Of a stretch of DNA of 64,000 bases, positions 23,202 through 39,540 are shown one piece after another (the stretch's first letter is position 1; every line of letters starts with the position of its first letter). The notes under the pieces are model-generated. The model was not told the DNA's origin, ran no database searches, and saw only the letters and a list, made by a program, of their open reading frames with translations. The DNA comes from Eutypella sp. D-1 (lineage: Eukaryota > Ascomycota > Sordariomycetes > Xylariales > Diatrypaceae). The stretch spans positions 5,270,001 to 5,334,000 of the forward strand of contig JAJTTP010000001.1 in assembly GCA_023313575.1 (NCBI GenBank), given 5' to 3'. Position numbers and translations under genes: made by a program.

Positions 23202-25243
23202 GGCCGATGCAGGTGTTAGATCATAAATGCAGCTGATGACATGATGGGGGGGGGGTCCGAGATACTGGCATACATTGAAAGAGATGTAACGTGACAGCGG
23301 CAATAGCAACAGCAGTTCCTACCGAGCTTGCGCAGGCGCCTTCCCTTCAATGGAAGCAGAGGGGTCGTCGGAGGCGGTGGGAGAACGGACCGGCCCTGCC
23401 AGGTTATCCTGAGCTCTCTCTTTGAAATCGGATCAATTAAGAGGCGGGCTTGTTTGTTATGGAGTGCATCATGGCTCGGCGTCTAGCTATGTAAATTGTC
23501 TTTGCCTTCTCAGTGACTCAGCATCTTGCATACAAACCTGCTGCATATCTACTACACCTTGTGTTCAAACGGGACCAGCTATTCAAACTACGTTGGCTGT
23601 CCCACGGATATGGACTTGTTGCGGGCACGGCATCCCAGTTTCTGTGAGACGCTTCCACCTACTACACCCCAGCCATGTTGTATCATGAAAATATCGTCTT
23701 CCCACTGGTAAATAAGCTCATATGTGCATTGCACATATGCACCGCATGTGTAGTGTCTGTGTGGCGACTAACTCAAGAAGGCTGGCTGACTATTGAATCG
23801 GGAAATACATACACAGGGGACTGCAGTTCTTCGTCCTAAACACCCCCCCTTCCCCCGCCTTCGCCTAATGCCTCTGGCCGATCCGCGCTGTACGTTTTGC
23901 TGTAGGTTCCTCACTAGCGGTGTCGGGGGAGGTGGGTACAGGCACTACCTATGTACTATCGACTGCCATACCGTTCCCAACCACCCCTCCCTGCCTGCAG
24001 TATACATAGCCGCCTTGCCGCCCTCTTCCCCGCCGCCTTATATCGATAGTCCTTAAAGAAGTGGCGTAGGACCGAGACAAAGTCGGTAATTAGGTAGGTA
24101 TGCATTGTAACTATACCATACCTAAGTAATAAAATAAAACCCGAACAAAGCAGATGGAATTGATTAAAATTTGAAACAGGTGCCGGACAATTTCATTCGA
24201 GTAAAACTTCTTACTGGAGCATCAGCAGAATAGCCACCTACGCATGTGGTAAAAATAAGTAGGTAGGTATGTTTAGGGGTATGACGACCACATATCACGT
24301 CTCCCCACTCCCCCGGGTGTCGGTAGCGGTGCCGGGTCCGGTGCCGGCGGGGGACTCGAAGGCGTCCCCGCCTCCCCTCCGATCTAACCAGGCGCAGTGT
24401 ACCCCCAGGAGGTGCTCCAACAGTGCAGCTGACAGTGCACCACTTTTTTGGTCCCCCGTGATCCGTCATCCCTAGCCTTTCGAGCTTCATAGATTATCAA
24501 GCAGGTAGGTAGCTAGACTGTCACGTAAGTGCCGTGTCTTGTGTGGATGTGGGTGTACGTGTAGGTATAGGTGTAGGTGTATGGGTGACTCGGGTCTGCG
24601 AAGTCAAGCCAATTAGTGTTCTAAGTCGGCATCATAGGTGTTATCCGGATCCGATACGTCCACCTCCTTTTACATACTATGTATAACCCAGCCAGCCCGA
24701 GTCCAGTTCCAAAACTCAATGGCGACCAAGGATGCCTGTTCCTATTTTCTATTTTCCTCCTGACTTGTTGGTCTATGATTCCCTCCCTTTCCATATATAA
24801 TTGGTTCATTACTAGGCAGGGGCAGGCATTTATTTCTCTCTATAGTGATCTTGCCGTATATACCTACATGAGTCGTTGAAGCTCTTTCTTCAGAATCTAG
24901 ACCAATACGTTATCCGCTTACGCCTCTTCCCTTCCCTACTGGTCATTACGACAGCAACTTTGGTGGGGCTCTCGCTCCCTTCCTATCGGCTCGATTCCAT
25001 TGCACCATCCACGCTAGTTGGTCGCCAAACCTGGGCGTTTTTGATTAGAGAAAGGGAAAAAGAAAAGAAAACTAAAACGCGCTGATAGGTAGAAAACCTG
25101 CAGAGTCATATACCATCTAGTAGAGAGTTGTAGTAGCAGCAGTAGTGGTAGTGGTAGTAATAAGTCTTTTCTCTTACTGCATTACTTGCTGCTGACGCCC
25201 CCCCTTTACCCCGGCTTTGCGAGCAAATCACATCACGGACACG
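23202..25243. other. 2-kb intergenic region, hexokinase 3' side to MFS promoter
   Basis: No gene is supported. The region includes a run of 10 G (23246-23255), a GTGTAGG-type G/T-rich repeat (about 24540-24590), a TAG/GTA trinucleotide-like run (about 25130-25162) and scattered TACCTA words. The last few hundred bases are presumably the promoter and 5' leader of the MFS gene. Confidence 0.6.
25130..25162. repeat. TAG/CAG/TGG-type trinucleotide repeat in 5' leader
   Basis: An imperfect run of TAG, CAG and GTG trinucleotides about 80-115 bases before the MFS start codon, likely within its 5' UTR. Confidence 0.6.
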
Positions 25244-27892
25244 ATGTCAGACCGCGGCCGCTCGCCCGCGGGGCCTCCGGATGGGGATAACGGAACCCTC
25301 GGACCCGCGACCGAGCAGACGCCGCTCCTGGTTGAGTCTCGCGACTTGACTAGCAGGCCCCGCCCGGCACCCATTCAGGGCCGCTCCCGAAAATCCAGGA
25401 GCGACGACGGGGGAGAGGGGTATGCTACCGATCTCGAGGGGGGCTTCGCCGACCCTAACGATGCGGACATGTACCTAGCCCGCAGCTTCTCCTCAATCCC
25501 GTCCTCGGGGCTCGCCCCCGAGGTCCTGGAATCCGCCATGCTCCGCACCCGGAGCCGGTCGGGCGGTAGTCGTGATCGTAGCCGGCGACCGTCTTGGACA
25601 CATGAGCATGGTGGCCAAAGACCAGAACTAGGATCCGACATTGCCGAAGAGGACGAGGGTAATTCGGAGTCGGAGTCAGAGTACGATGGCGTCTCGAAGA
25701 CGCCACATAGTTGGAATCGCTACAGCGACAACAACGACGCAGATAACGATGGCCTAGTCGGTGACCAGGGCACAGAAGCAACGGGAGTGAACGGCGATCC
25801 CGGCAAGCCGTCCCACCACCACAGCCACCAACACCATCAAGAATCGCAGGAATACATGATCGACAAGGACAAGCGGCGGTTCTGGCTGATCTTCTCGGGG
25901 ATCCTGGCGACGTACTTCCTGTCGTGCTTTGACGGGACGGTGATGGCGTCGAGCCACCCGGTCATCACGTCGCATTTCCACAGCTCCAACAGCGCGTCCT
26001 GGCTGTCGACCGCCTTCCTGCTGACCAGCACCGCCTTCCAGCCCGTCGTCGGCCGCCTCAGCGACTCGCTCGGCCGCAAGCCCCCTTACCTCTTCACCAT
26101 GTCCGTCTTCGCTCTCGCCACCGTCTGGTGTGCCCTTGCCCAGAGCATGGCCAGCTTCATCGCCGCCCGCGCCCTCTGCGGCTTTGGAGCCGGCGGTATG
26201 ATGGCCGTTGGTACCATCATTATCAGTGATCTGGTCCCTATCGAGTAAGTCCTCATTATATGAATAGGTGTATACCTAACACATCTTTCACTTTTCCATA
26301 AGTCTTTTCATCTCGCCCACTTGTCTCATCAAATTCCAAGCAAAGGCTGACCCGAAACGTGTATATGTCCAGACGCCGGGGCGCGTACCAGAGCTACCTG
26401 AACATCATGCACGGCCTCGGATCGGCATCGGGCGCGGCGCTGGGCGGGGTGATGGCGGACGGGCTCGGGTGGCGGTGGGAGTTCGGGATCCAGGTACCCC
26501 CGATCCTGCTCACACTCGTCGTCACCTCCTGGGTCATCCCCCGGGACCTCGGCATCCACGGCAAGCGCGAGACTCTGGCTGAGGCCGCGAGAGCCTTCGA
26601 CTTCGGCGGCTGCCTGCTGCTGACCACCTCCATCACGTTTCTGATCCTCGGACTGGTGAGTTGGACGCGCTCTCTGATCTTGTGTGATATGAAGATGGGC
26701 AGGTGGCGGTTCTAACAAGTTGTATTTTGCGCAGAACCTCGGTGGTAACGTGATACCATGTAAGTATCCCAGCCCCCCTTTGTATATAAGTGCTCGGAAC
26801 CTGTCCTCTGAAAGCCATAACTAACGGATGCACTACCAGGGTCCCACCCCTTCACCATAGCCTCGCTGGTGATATCCGGCGTGTGTTTCCCGGCCTGCCT
26901 CTATGTGGAGAGCCGCGTGAAGCGGCCCGTCATGCCGCTGGAGCTGCTGCACAGCTCACCGCGCGCCAACATCATCTTCGGCAATTTCATCGCGTCGTTC
27001 CTGCTCAACGCGATCCTCTTCAACGTGTAAGTAGTCCGTCTCTAATTCCCTAACCCAAATGCCAAGAAAAAATGAATGCTCAAATCACCCCCGCCCGAAA
27101 CCGTTATATCATGTATATATGTGAATTCACCTATATGAAATCATACGCACTTGCTCATGCCGGATAATTATTAGTCCCCTGTTCTTCCAAGCCGTGCTCC
27201 TGACGTCGGCCACGACATCCGGGCTGTACCTGGTGGTACCGACGGCGGTCTCGTCGGTGATGGGGACGCTGACGGGGTTCCTGGTGACGTGGACGCGGCG
27301 GCTGAAGTGGCCGCTGGGGTGGGGCACGGGGTTATACCTGGCTGGCACGGCGCTGCTGTGCACCTTGCGCCGCGGCTGGCCCGTGTGGGCGTACCTGGTA
27401 TGCCTGGCGCCCTCGAGCCTGGGGCAAGGCATGCAGTTCCCGGGCACCTTCCTCGCGGTGCTGGCCGCGAGCCCGCAGCGCGAACAAGCCGTCGTCACCG
27501 CCACGCTCGTGCTCTGGCGCGCCCTCGGCAGCGTCCTCGGCGTCGCCTCCTCTAGCCTGGTGCTCCAGAACGCCCTGCGCCGCTACCTCGAATCCTACGT
27601 CGTCGCCGACGGCGGTGGTGGACGCGACGCCGCGTGGAAGGCGGAGCTTATTGAGCGCGTCCGCAGCAGTGTCGAGGCTGTCGCTAAGATTGCCGACCCG
27701 GACGTCCGCGAGCAGGTCATCCGCAGCTACGAGTCCGCCGTCCGCGTCACCTTTCTCTCTCTGCTGCACTGCTGTTGCCGTCGTCAGCTGCCTCCTCATC
27801 GCGCCTATCAGGCTGCCGCGGCTGGGGGAGAGGAAGTCGTCGTAAGGGTCTTCGCGGCCACGATTGTTTTAGATAGGGTCTTGACTAGGTAA
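25244..27892 (+). CDS. MFS transporter, 14-TM Fnx/Vba-like (C terminus frameshifted)
   Basis: Major facilitator of the DHA2-like group that includes vacuolar basic-amino-acid transporters (Fnx1/Vba) and multidrug exporters. Five exons, 25244-26244, 26373-26655, 26735-26759 (25 nt), 26840-27026 and 27175-27892, give 737 residues in the open frame. A long hydrophilic N terminus (about 210 residues, Ser/Arg/Asp/His-rich) carries TEQTPLL, a dileucine-type signal typical of vacuolar members. TM1 begins near FWLIFSGILATYFLSCFDGT. The MFS motif A is GRLSDSLGRKPPY and the motif C region is GAALGGVMADGLGWRWEFG. Near 27760 the reading frame appears to slip: the natural last helix and tail (VVSCLLIAPIRLPRLGE, stop at 27845) lie in the next frame. 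As sequenced, the last TM helix is replaced by an unrelated Arg/Cys-rich tail. Substrate unknown. Confidence 0.85.
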
Positions 27893-28186
27893 TCAGTAGC
27901 ATAGACCGTTGGAGGTGGTGCGGGATAGACGAACTTGTCATGGTTTGAGGTTGTATTTTAGATAGATTAGATGGTAAGTGGATTGAGTACGTATCAAAAC
28001 GATTGCAATTTTCCGGCTTCACTAGATGCCTTGACTTCGTGTGACATGGTTTATTGATGCCCAATCTCGATAAAGTAGGTTACTGGCCCAGCTGGATTGT
28101 CGGCAGTCTATGCAGCTATTAAATCCATATCATGACTGGCTGTTGTGTATGTACGTAGGTAGCAAACGACTCACTTCAACGCCTGC
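27893..28186. other. Convergent 3' intergenic spacer
   Basis: About 290 bases between the MFS and cef1 stop codons. AT-rich, with no coding potential; it must hold both polyadenylation regions. Confidence 0.6.
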
Positions 28187-30777
<2,591 letters not shown>

Positions 30778-31687
30778 TTTTGCTATTCCCAAAATCAAAT
30801 GCACTGAAAAGAAAAAAAGGAAAGAAGAAAGAAGTGTCTGGGTGAACGGTTGTGAAGATGCTACCGTGCAAAATGATAGCGCTCCGGCGCGAGTTGGAAA
30901 TGTAGAAGTTGTTTAGTAAAGACCTAAGAATCTGAGAAATTCAGAAGATGAAATCGCGACAATAGGTCCAGTCTAGCCTAGCAGCTGCCTACCTACCTAC
31001 CTAGTAAGTACCTAAATGGACTCTAGCTAAGGCACTAGAGAGCTACCCGCTGTTGCAACTGTGACTACGTAATAAAATGTGGCTAGTGATTACTTAGCTA
31101 GGTAGACAGCCCCAGTTAATATGTGGCTCATGATAAGTGGCTCGCGCTGGGCATCTTTTCTGCCAGGTACATCTTAATGAAGTACGAAGTGCCTTGTACT
31201 CATTCCCGAGCTCCTTAGCAGGTTTCTTTCATGCAGGTGGCTCAGGGATACCCCTAAACCCCTAATCCACAGCCCTGGAGAGACCAGATGAAAATGCAAA
31301 CAGGGATATAGGCAAACAGTTAGATGTAGGCAAACGGTTGGATACCTAGGTAGTTATGCTACTACAAACATGCAAACGATAGGTATGCATATGTAAGACC
31401 ATGTAGAACTTCATGTGCTAGCAGACGTGCAGTTTTTGGCAGTAATTACTGGATGAAATGTTGTGGCACGCTGAGTTACGCTCTGGCCAACAACGTACGC
31501 CTCTCGAAGGTGCATGGATCGAGGTTCACGGGGTTTGATGCTTATTACAAAAGAATCCGCCTTCCGCTCTCCGCTCTCCCCAAACGTACACTCTATTTCC
31601 GCCAGATCACATTGATCCTCCATTTTACCTGCCTTCCCTGCATACATCTTTCTAGCCACAGCGCTGAAGTTCAAACGTCTCGACCAA
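30778..31687. other. Divergent promoter region (cef1 / F-box-like gene)
   Basis: About 910 bases between two divergent start codons. No gene is seen. It contains the TACCTA cluster at 30988-31015 and TAGGCAAACRG-like repeats near 31310-31340. Confidence 0.6.
30988..31015. repeat. TACC tandem with TACCTA words
   Basis: Three and a half tandem copies of CCTA followed by TAGTAAGTACCTA, in the cef1 upstream region. Confidence 0.6.
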
Positions 31688-33110
31688 ATGTATCACCCTC
31701 CTTGCCAGCGCTGTTTCTTACACTTGGATGAGGGCGAGGCTGACGACCAACGCCCTGAGTCATTCAACCTCTGCCAGTACCTCGAAACACAGGAGGTAAA
31801 CCCTCAGTTATCGTCTCCCCTTTTTAATGGCCGCATCCCCCCGGAGATCAGATCAGAAATATTCAAATATGCCCTGACCGAGTATCCTTCTCCTGAAGCT
31901 GCGCGCATGTACCGCGATCCTGGCAATCCTGATATTCACTATGATCACGAAGACCCAGGCATTTCAATGATGATTACTTTGCACCGCTATTTCTGGAATA
32001 TCAAATCTTTTGGGAGTGATGAAGACTGGCTCCGTTTTGACAATACGATGCCAATGATTACCAGCATCACTCTGCTGATGACTTGCAGGAGGGCTTACCT
32101 TGAAACACACAGCCTGCCCTGGCTGCAGAAGGAGCATGTCCTCTACTTTTATCGGGGACCACAGCCAAGGACTGAATTTCCTCGTGATTACCCGGCTCTG
32201 GACTTCTCGCTGGGTTATGATCACCGGGTAAAAGCCTACTTCGATCAGCAGCTAGCAAAACCCTCTTCGGTTCCTGGCCGCTGTATGCGCGACCTTGTGC
32301 GCTCTATCCGGATCCTCGCGCAGGTGTTCTGGCTGGAGGATCGAGGGCGCTTCCAAACTATCGTCAAGGAGCCTTGGTTTCCCCCACTAGAGACACTGCG
32401 CATCACAATCCGGCAAGCGGACTGGTGGGATTGGGAGCTTGGCAAGCCCCCTATCATCAACCCCTTCAAGGGCAGGACCGACTTGGCTGAGATGCAAGCC
32501 GATATGCTTGTTGAAGGAGGGAATCCTCAGTTCGCGCCAGGTGCGTGGGGCTTGGCGTTTGAGAAGATGCCAAATCTCAAGACGTTGATAATGGAATTTG
32601 AAACGTCCGGAGACCACAAACCTGCTATGGATAAAATTGTCGAATGGGCCATTCAGTGGAAGTTCCCACTTTCTAATGGCAAAGTCCTGAGCGCTGAACA
32701 TCACCCGGTTAGGAAGTTGAACGTAAGCTTCCCCATCCCAAGCATTGTCTATTTCCACCCTTTGTCATTCTTCATAATTTTGGAACATCGCGCCCGTATG
32801 AAAGATAGCTCACAACCCAGGGGGTATTATATGAACCTCTTCATATCAGTCCCCGGGAGAAGTGCTAATTCTAATTATAACAATGTAGTGGCTCAGAGCT
32901 TGTACCCGGGCCGGATGCTGCTTTTCTAACGGCTGTATGGGCACAGGTAGTAATCGTAGATGCTGTACCATATGCGCGTCGACGAAGGGGATCGACGGCC
33001 ATGGCCATTACGTCCGCCTCTATGTTTGGGCGGTCACGTGGAAGGCTACTAGTGGAGGTCCTTGGGCGAATACTCATCCTGATTCCTCTGGTATGCCAAT
33101 TACAGGATAA
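31688..33110 (+). CDS. F-box-like fungal protein of unknown function
   Basis: Two exons, 31688-32722 and 32889-33110, give 418 residues. The 166-nt intron has GTAAGC, a branch-like CTAATTATAAC and an acceptor TGTAG. The N-terminal region has GRIPPEIRSEIFKYAL (48-63), the F-box-like element of a large Pezizomycotina family often labelled DUF7730. Downstream blocks typical of that family follow: TCRRAYLET (130-138), YFY (152-154), the conserved ETLRITIRQADWWDWE (237-252) and a segment reading the mean or nearby structural alignment (MPNLKTLIMEFET). If the intron is retained, translation runs to 32929 with an unconserved tail. The spliced tail instead has seven Cys (350-374) and GHYVRLYVWAVTW, a motif common near the ends of these proteins. 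Possible role in SCF ubiquitin ligase substrate choice; not proven. It converges on the amidoligase-like gene. Confidence 0.65.
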
Positions 33111-33877
33111 GTGTTTGAGGGGGACATGCTGTGGTGGTCTATGAACGAATATAAGACAGCTCACTCGGGCTACTGGGTTTGGGATCGCTCGTTGGAATAG
33201 GCCAATATATCCATTGCTGCCGCCTATATGTTTTTCTCTTAAGCGAGATATGACACCGCGTGGGATAGACTACCATTGAACACAGCCGAGAACTGAAAAG
33301 CACCAGTATTAGAGTGGCCTATGATATCTAAATCGGAACTTCCCTCTTCATACGTAATGAGAGATATACAACGCGGAGGAGTAGATACCATGAACACTAG
33401 TTTTCCAGTATTCCAAGCACCAATGCCCAACCAGGAAGGAAATTTATATCCAATATTTCATGGCGGATATGCACAGTATAATTAGGTCTTCATAAGAGGA
33501 CTTCACATAGCTATGAGAGACTGAGCATGGCTTTATTACAACACCAGTCTGCGGCATCGATACATGGCCTATTACATAGAAAATACATCCCCGAAAACGT
33601 TACTAAAAATTTGGTGATCGTGCAACGTTTCTGAAGTGGCCATTTAAATTTACGGGTCAATAAGCTATATAGGTCTAAGGGGCTTCACAAGTTGACATAG
33701 TAACGGAAATCGAAGCATCTCACCAAATCACATATCTAAAAGGCCTGACAGATTTTAAAGCTAAACAGCTTTTTGGTATTGAAAATGCAAATGCCCCGAG
33801 GTAAAACGAACGCCAAGTCTATCCTTTCTACGAATACAAATCTCTAACCTTTCCCCGACCGATCCCTCCGAACCCTC
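33111..33877. other. Convergent 3' intergenic region
   Basis: About 770 bases between two convergent genes. AT-richer than the coding flanks, with no coding potential that I can support. Confidence 0.6.
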
Positions 33878-35260
33878 TTAGCGGTATATCCCTTCTATGA
33901 ATGCCTGGACTGGCCGATAGTCCTTCTCTTCTATGCCCAAGTCTTCCATCAGACGCCCGAACGCCCTGGAAATTGGCAAATCGGCCTCGTTGATGAGTCT
34001 AAGAACGGTGTTGGCGAATCGCCGCTGTGCGTACTGTCCATCGAGCCCCGTCTGCACCATGGCCACGAAAGCCCTGATCCAGCCGCCAATGACCGCCTCA
34101 TCGGCGACGCCCTCGAGGAACCGACACTCCAGAGTCTTCGGATTCGTGCACGCCCTTTCGTCCTCCTCGCCCATGGCGCTGAAGTTGTACCCGAGGCGGC
34201 GGTGCGGCTTGTCGGTTCCAGACATCAACCTCCCGAGTTCGCGGTGTGCGGGGGCCCCCCAAATATGCCCGATCGCCCTTTGGTGCTCCGGAAACGCCGC
34301 GTCCTGACGTTGCAGGTAGCTGGCTAGAGCAGGCTCCAGACCGTCCAGCATGTCCCTGGTGTAGAGCTTGGCGATCTTTCGGGACAGCCGGCTGTGCTCC
34401 CGCTGGGCAAAACTCCAGGTGTACGTGTGATCGAAGTTCGGGGACCTCGGATCCTTGACCTTCCGCATAATCGGCTCCGCAAACCAAAGCAGGATCGCCA
34501 TTCTTTTCATTGCCGGCAATGTGAATGGACGGCCATCCATGCGGCCCACGTGGACGTGGAACTCGCAGCTGTAGTTTGCCACGACGTGATAGGTCGTCCT
34601 GACCGCCTTGACCACCGCCTCGATGGTTTGCAGGGTACGAGGGTCACTCCACGGCATCTTCGGAGAGTTGATCTCCACCGGAACCCAGGCGTAGTTCTTG
34701 CTCTCGGGATGGTCCTTGTCGGGCTCCGCAGACTTCGAGTCCTTGACAATCCATTTCGTAGCCCAGAAGTCCCTCTCCCGTGCTTGCTGCTTCTCTAGCT
34801 CGTTGCACGAAATTGCGTCTTGACCGGGAACTCCCTTGATGACGTTGACCACGCCAGCAAACGTATCTCGCCACAGCGCTTTCTTCTCGGAGACCTGGAT
34901 TTTCTGGGCATCCAAAACGTGAGCCGTCTCCCGTATAGGTGGTCCTGCGCCACGCTTCTCTTCTGATCCTCCTCCACATGGCAGGAAGGGGATCAAGAAC
35001 TTGAATTCGATGCCAACAGCGATCTCTTCGGCCATATTGTACGTTCTCGTAGTAGGTGGTGATCTGATAGACCTCATCTCGGATATGGGGTCGAGAGATC
35101 GGGACAGAGAACTTAAATATTTGGCCAAATCCCCCACCTTAAAAGTAGACGGAGACATTGCTATCATACCGGTTTCACATGTCTTACTGATTGGTATGAG
35201 TTCCGTATAACGCAACAAGCGAACCAACTCGTTTGGTTCTCGCCTCTGTGTTGGCGACAT
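33878..35260 (-). CDS. Amidoligase-family protein (ATP-grasp-related COOH-NH2 ligase fold)
   Basis: A single-exon frame of 460 residues from the ATG at 35260; a second good ATG at 35035 would give 385 residues beginning just before the conserved core, so the first 75 residues may be leader. The family's hallmarks occur in order after that second start: VGIEFKFLIPF (acidic first strand), PVEINSPKMP, SCEFHVHVGR (the GxHVHV-type motif) and KTLECRFLEG (second acidic strand before the end). These correspond to the putative amidoligase family (PF12224), a glutamine-synthetase/GCS-like fold. Bacterial members are predicted to form amide bonds between peptides or amino acids; fungal members are common but, to my knowledge, uncharacterised. 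Substrate unknown. No signal peptide or TM segment is seen, so it is probably cytosolic. Confidence 0.78.
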   Translation of the reverse strand: MSPTQRREPNELVRLLRYTELIPISKTCETGMIAMSPSTFKVGDLAKYLSSLSRSLDPISEMRSIRSPPTTRTYNMAEEIAVGIEFKFLIPFLPCGGGSEEKRGAGPPIRETAHVLDAQKIQVSEKKALWRDTFAGVVNVIKGVPGQDAISCNELEKQQARERDFWATKWIVKDSKSAEPDKDHPESKNYAWVPVEINSPKMPWSDPRTLQTIEAVVKAVRTTYHVVANYSCEFHVHVGRMDGRPFTLPAMKRMAILLWFAEPIMRKVKDPRSPNFDHTYTWSFAQREHSRLSRKIAKLYTRDMLDGLEPALASYLQRQDAAFPEHQRAIGHIWGAPAHRELGRLMSGTDKPHRRLGYNFSAMGEEDERACTNPKTLECRFLEGVADEAVIGGWIRAFVAMVQTGLDGQYAQRRFANTVLRLINEADLPISRAFGRLMEDLGIEEKDYRPVQAFIEGIYR

Positions 35261-37617
35261 TTTGAGGCCGGTGACGATGGGGAATTCGCGTGTACAACGT
35301 GTGTTGTAGTTGTTTGGCCCTTTTAAGCGACCTCAGTGTTACCTACTCGAATATGCTTTAATAGTTACTGGATGCAGACCGTCCTCGTCTATCCACCAAA
35401 GAGTCCTCGGTGAAGTAGTGGCCATTGCGAGGGGCTGTTACGCCGGTGAAAATACACCGCGTGGTTTTATATCCCTTGCTAAGTAACCCCCCCTCTCCTA
35501 TTCGGAGGCTCATTCGGGGCTCGCGGGAAGAATATCACATGTCGCAAGGTGTTGCCTATGCACACCTAGACCTGCTTCCGGCCCAGAGAGTCGGGGCACA
35601 CCCCTTGACGCTAGTGTGTTCGTGCGACTGGAACTATAGCCTTGATATAGGCTCGAGGGCTCTAGCCGACGATATTTCGAGGTAACTAGGTGCGCGTCAA
35701 GCCTGACACAGCTAGACGGGATCGATCAGGCACAAAGCCCCGAGTTGGGCATAAATGGGAAACGGCTTTATTCTCCTTGCGTCTTACCGAGGATAAACGC
35801 ACTTTTCCGTTTACGTAATTGAAGCGATAGATCCGCCGGACGTATTAATTCCTTATCGCAGCCGGGAAAGAGCAACAAAACAAGCAGGATATCGCTATAT
35901 CGAAGCTGTCACACAAGCCTCAATCCAACCCTGATCGCGGGTGTTAAGATCGCCCGACGCACTTGGTTATGTGTGAGTGGCCGTTGGAGGCGATGGGTTG
36001 GATTTGGCGCGGCAGGGATGTCGGTGACAGCCCTCAAGGATGGTTGGTGGCTTTACCAATCTTCTGGTTCTTTGGTTGCTTCGACCAACCTCAATCCGTC
36101 GAAGTAACCTTCAAAGTGCCCCCAAAGTAACGGGCAACAAGAAAACCGCGTGTATCATTTGTCGTACACTCGGCTATTTTATGCGAATGTCATTTCAACC
36201 TGCCTGGCCCCCCTTTAGGAAATCGGCCTTGTTTCCTCTTTTCTCTCGCCTGCGCCACGTATCACACACCGCGCCTCAGTTAGAAGTGAAGTGATCAAAC
36301 CAAAGGTCGGTAAAACATCATGTTAGGTTTAATGGAAACGTGGCAGCCGTGGTAGAGAGAGTCCTTACAGAAACGACCCAGGGCGCGGCAGGCTAGAAGA
36401 ACTGTCCAGATTCTATGTCGTCAGTGTGACAGTTACTCGTCTGTGCAATGGTTTCCTGAGGTCATGTTGGAAGTAAGCAGTAAGAACTTGAACAAAAGCG
36501 TTTAGCCGATGCGATCGCACGCCTCAATTGAGATAGAACCCCGGAGTGTGTGACTACGTTTGCATGGCGTGACAAAAACTGCAAAGATGACATGTCAATT
36601 TTCAAGATGACTAAGACCGCCAAAAGGCGCAGGCGTATCTTAATTCCTAAGTAGAGAGGGCCTAGGTGGTTTACGCGTGTGCCGAAGAGTAGCCTCTCGT
36701 TCTTCAAGTGTTTTCGATTCGATACGTGTGGTGCAAAATGAATCCATTAATAATTGTTCAGCATATCAACTATACTTCATACGTTTACTACGGGATAGCT
36801 GTTTCGAAAATTGACGATAGTCTGAGAGAGTTCGTAAAATCAAGCTTGTGTTTCTTCGAAGTGGTTTGGAATGTCAGCATAGGATATGTGTAACGATATT
36901 CAAGGGAAAATTCCTCACATCACGTAAGCGCTGCTGTACGGCTTAAATAAAAGGTGTATGTTAGCGAAATAATGGCATGTAATTATGTGGTTGAATAGAA
37001 AGGCATGAGTGCTTGTACTGGGGAAGCGGCTGCACCAAACTGATTTACCCCTGAATTTCGTGAAACTTGTCCAACTTCGAGAAATAAAAAGAGCTTCAGT
37101 AACTTAACCAGTAGAGATATACTAACCACGTCGAAGCACCCCGATGCCAATAGCGTTGAGTTGATAATCCATATGCATTCTTTTTGGATTCGCACTCTAC
37201 GGATACAGGTATAGCCTATCTCTTTGACTTCATGGGCTATCATTGAATTCCAACGTGGGAAACACCTTTATGTCTGTATTACATAGCACAGGTGTTCTGG
37301 TTGTTGACGTATGTTACACTGAGAATTAAAGTATGCTGTGGACTTTGGCAAACTTATTTAAAGCTTAATCACGCACACTTTTCCATATGGATAGATGCCC
37401 GGGATATTACGATGGCCTGATTTATGGGTGTCACAAAGCAGTCGCTACGCAGCCGAGACCTTCAAGGAACCTTTGCTGGACCAGCCAATCATATTATGAG
37501 GAACTTCGTGTGCGTCATGTACAGTGTAGAGTAGTCGTTTGATCTCCTCCTATAATCCATCTTCCATGCTATGTTATACCTGAGCGATGCCATTCTTCCC
37601 CAAAATCAGCAAAACAC
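35261..37617. other. 2.4-kb intergenic region
   Basis: No gene can be supported. Several frames of 60-86 codons occur (for example 35425-35685) but lack motifs or splice partners. The amidoligase promoter is at the left end and the GH47 3' region at the right end. Confidence 0.55.

Positions 37618-39540
<1,923 letters not shown>

Noticed and set aside
25217..25243. Upstream start for the MFS transporter
   Set aside because: The codon is TTG; the ATG at 25244 is used.
35425..35685. 86-codon frame between the amidoligase and GH47 genes
   Set aside because: No motif, no signal peptide and no splice partner; start codon and composition are unconvincing.
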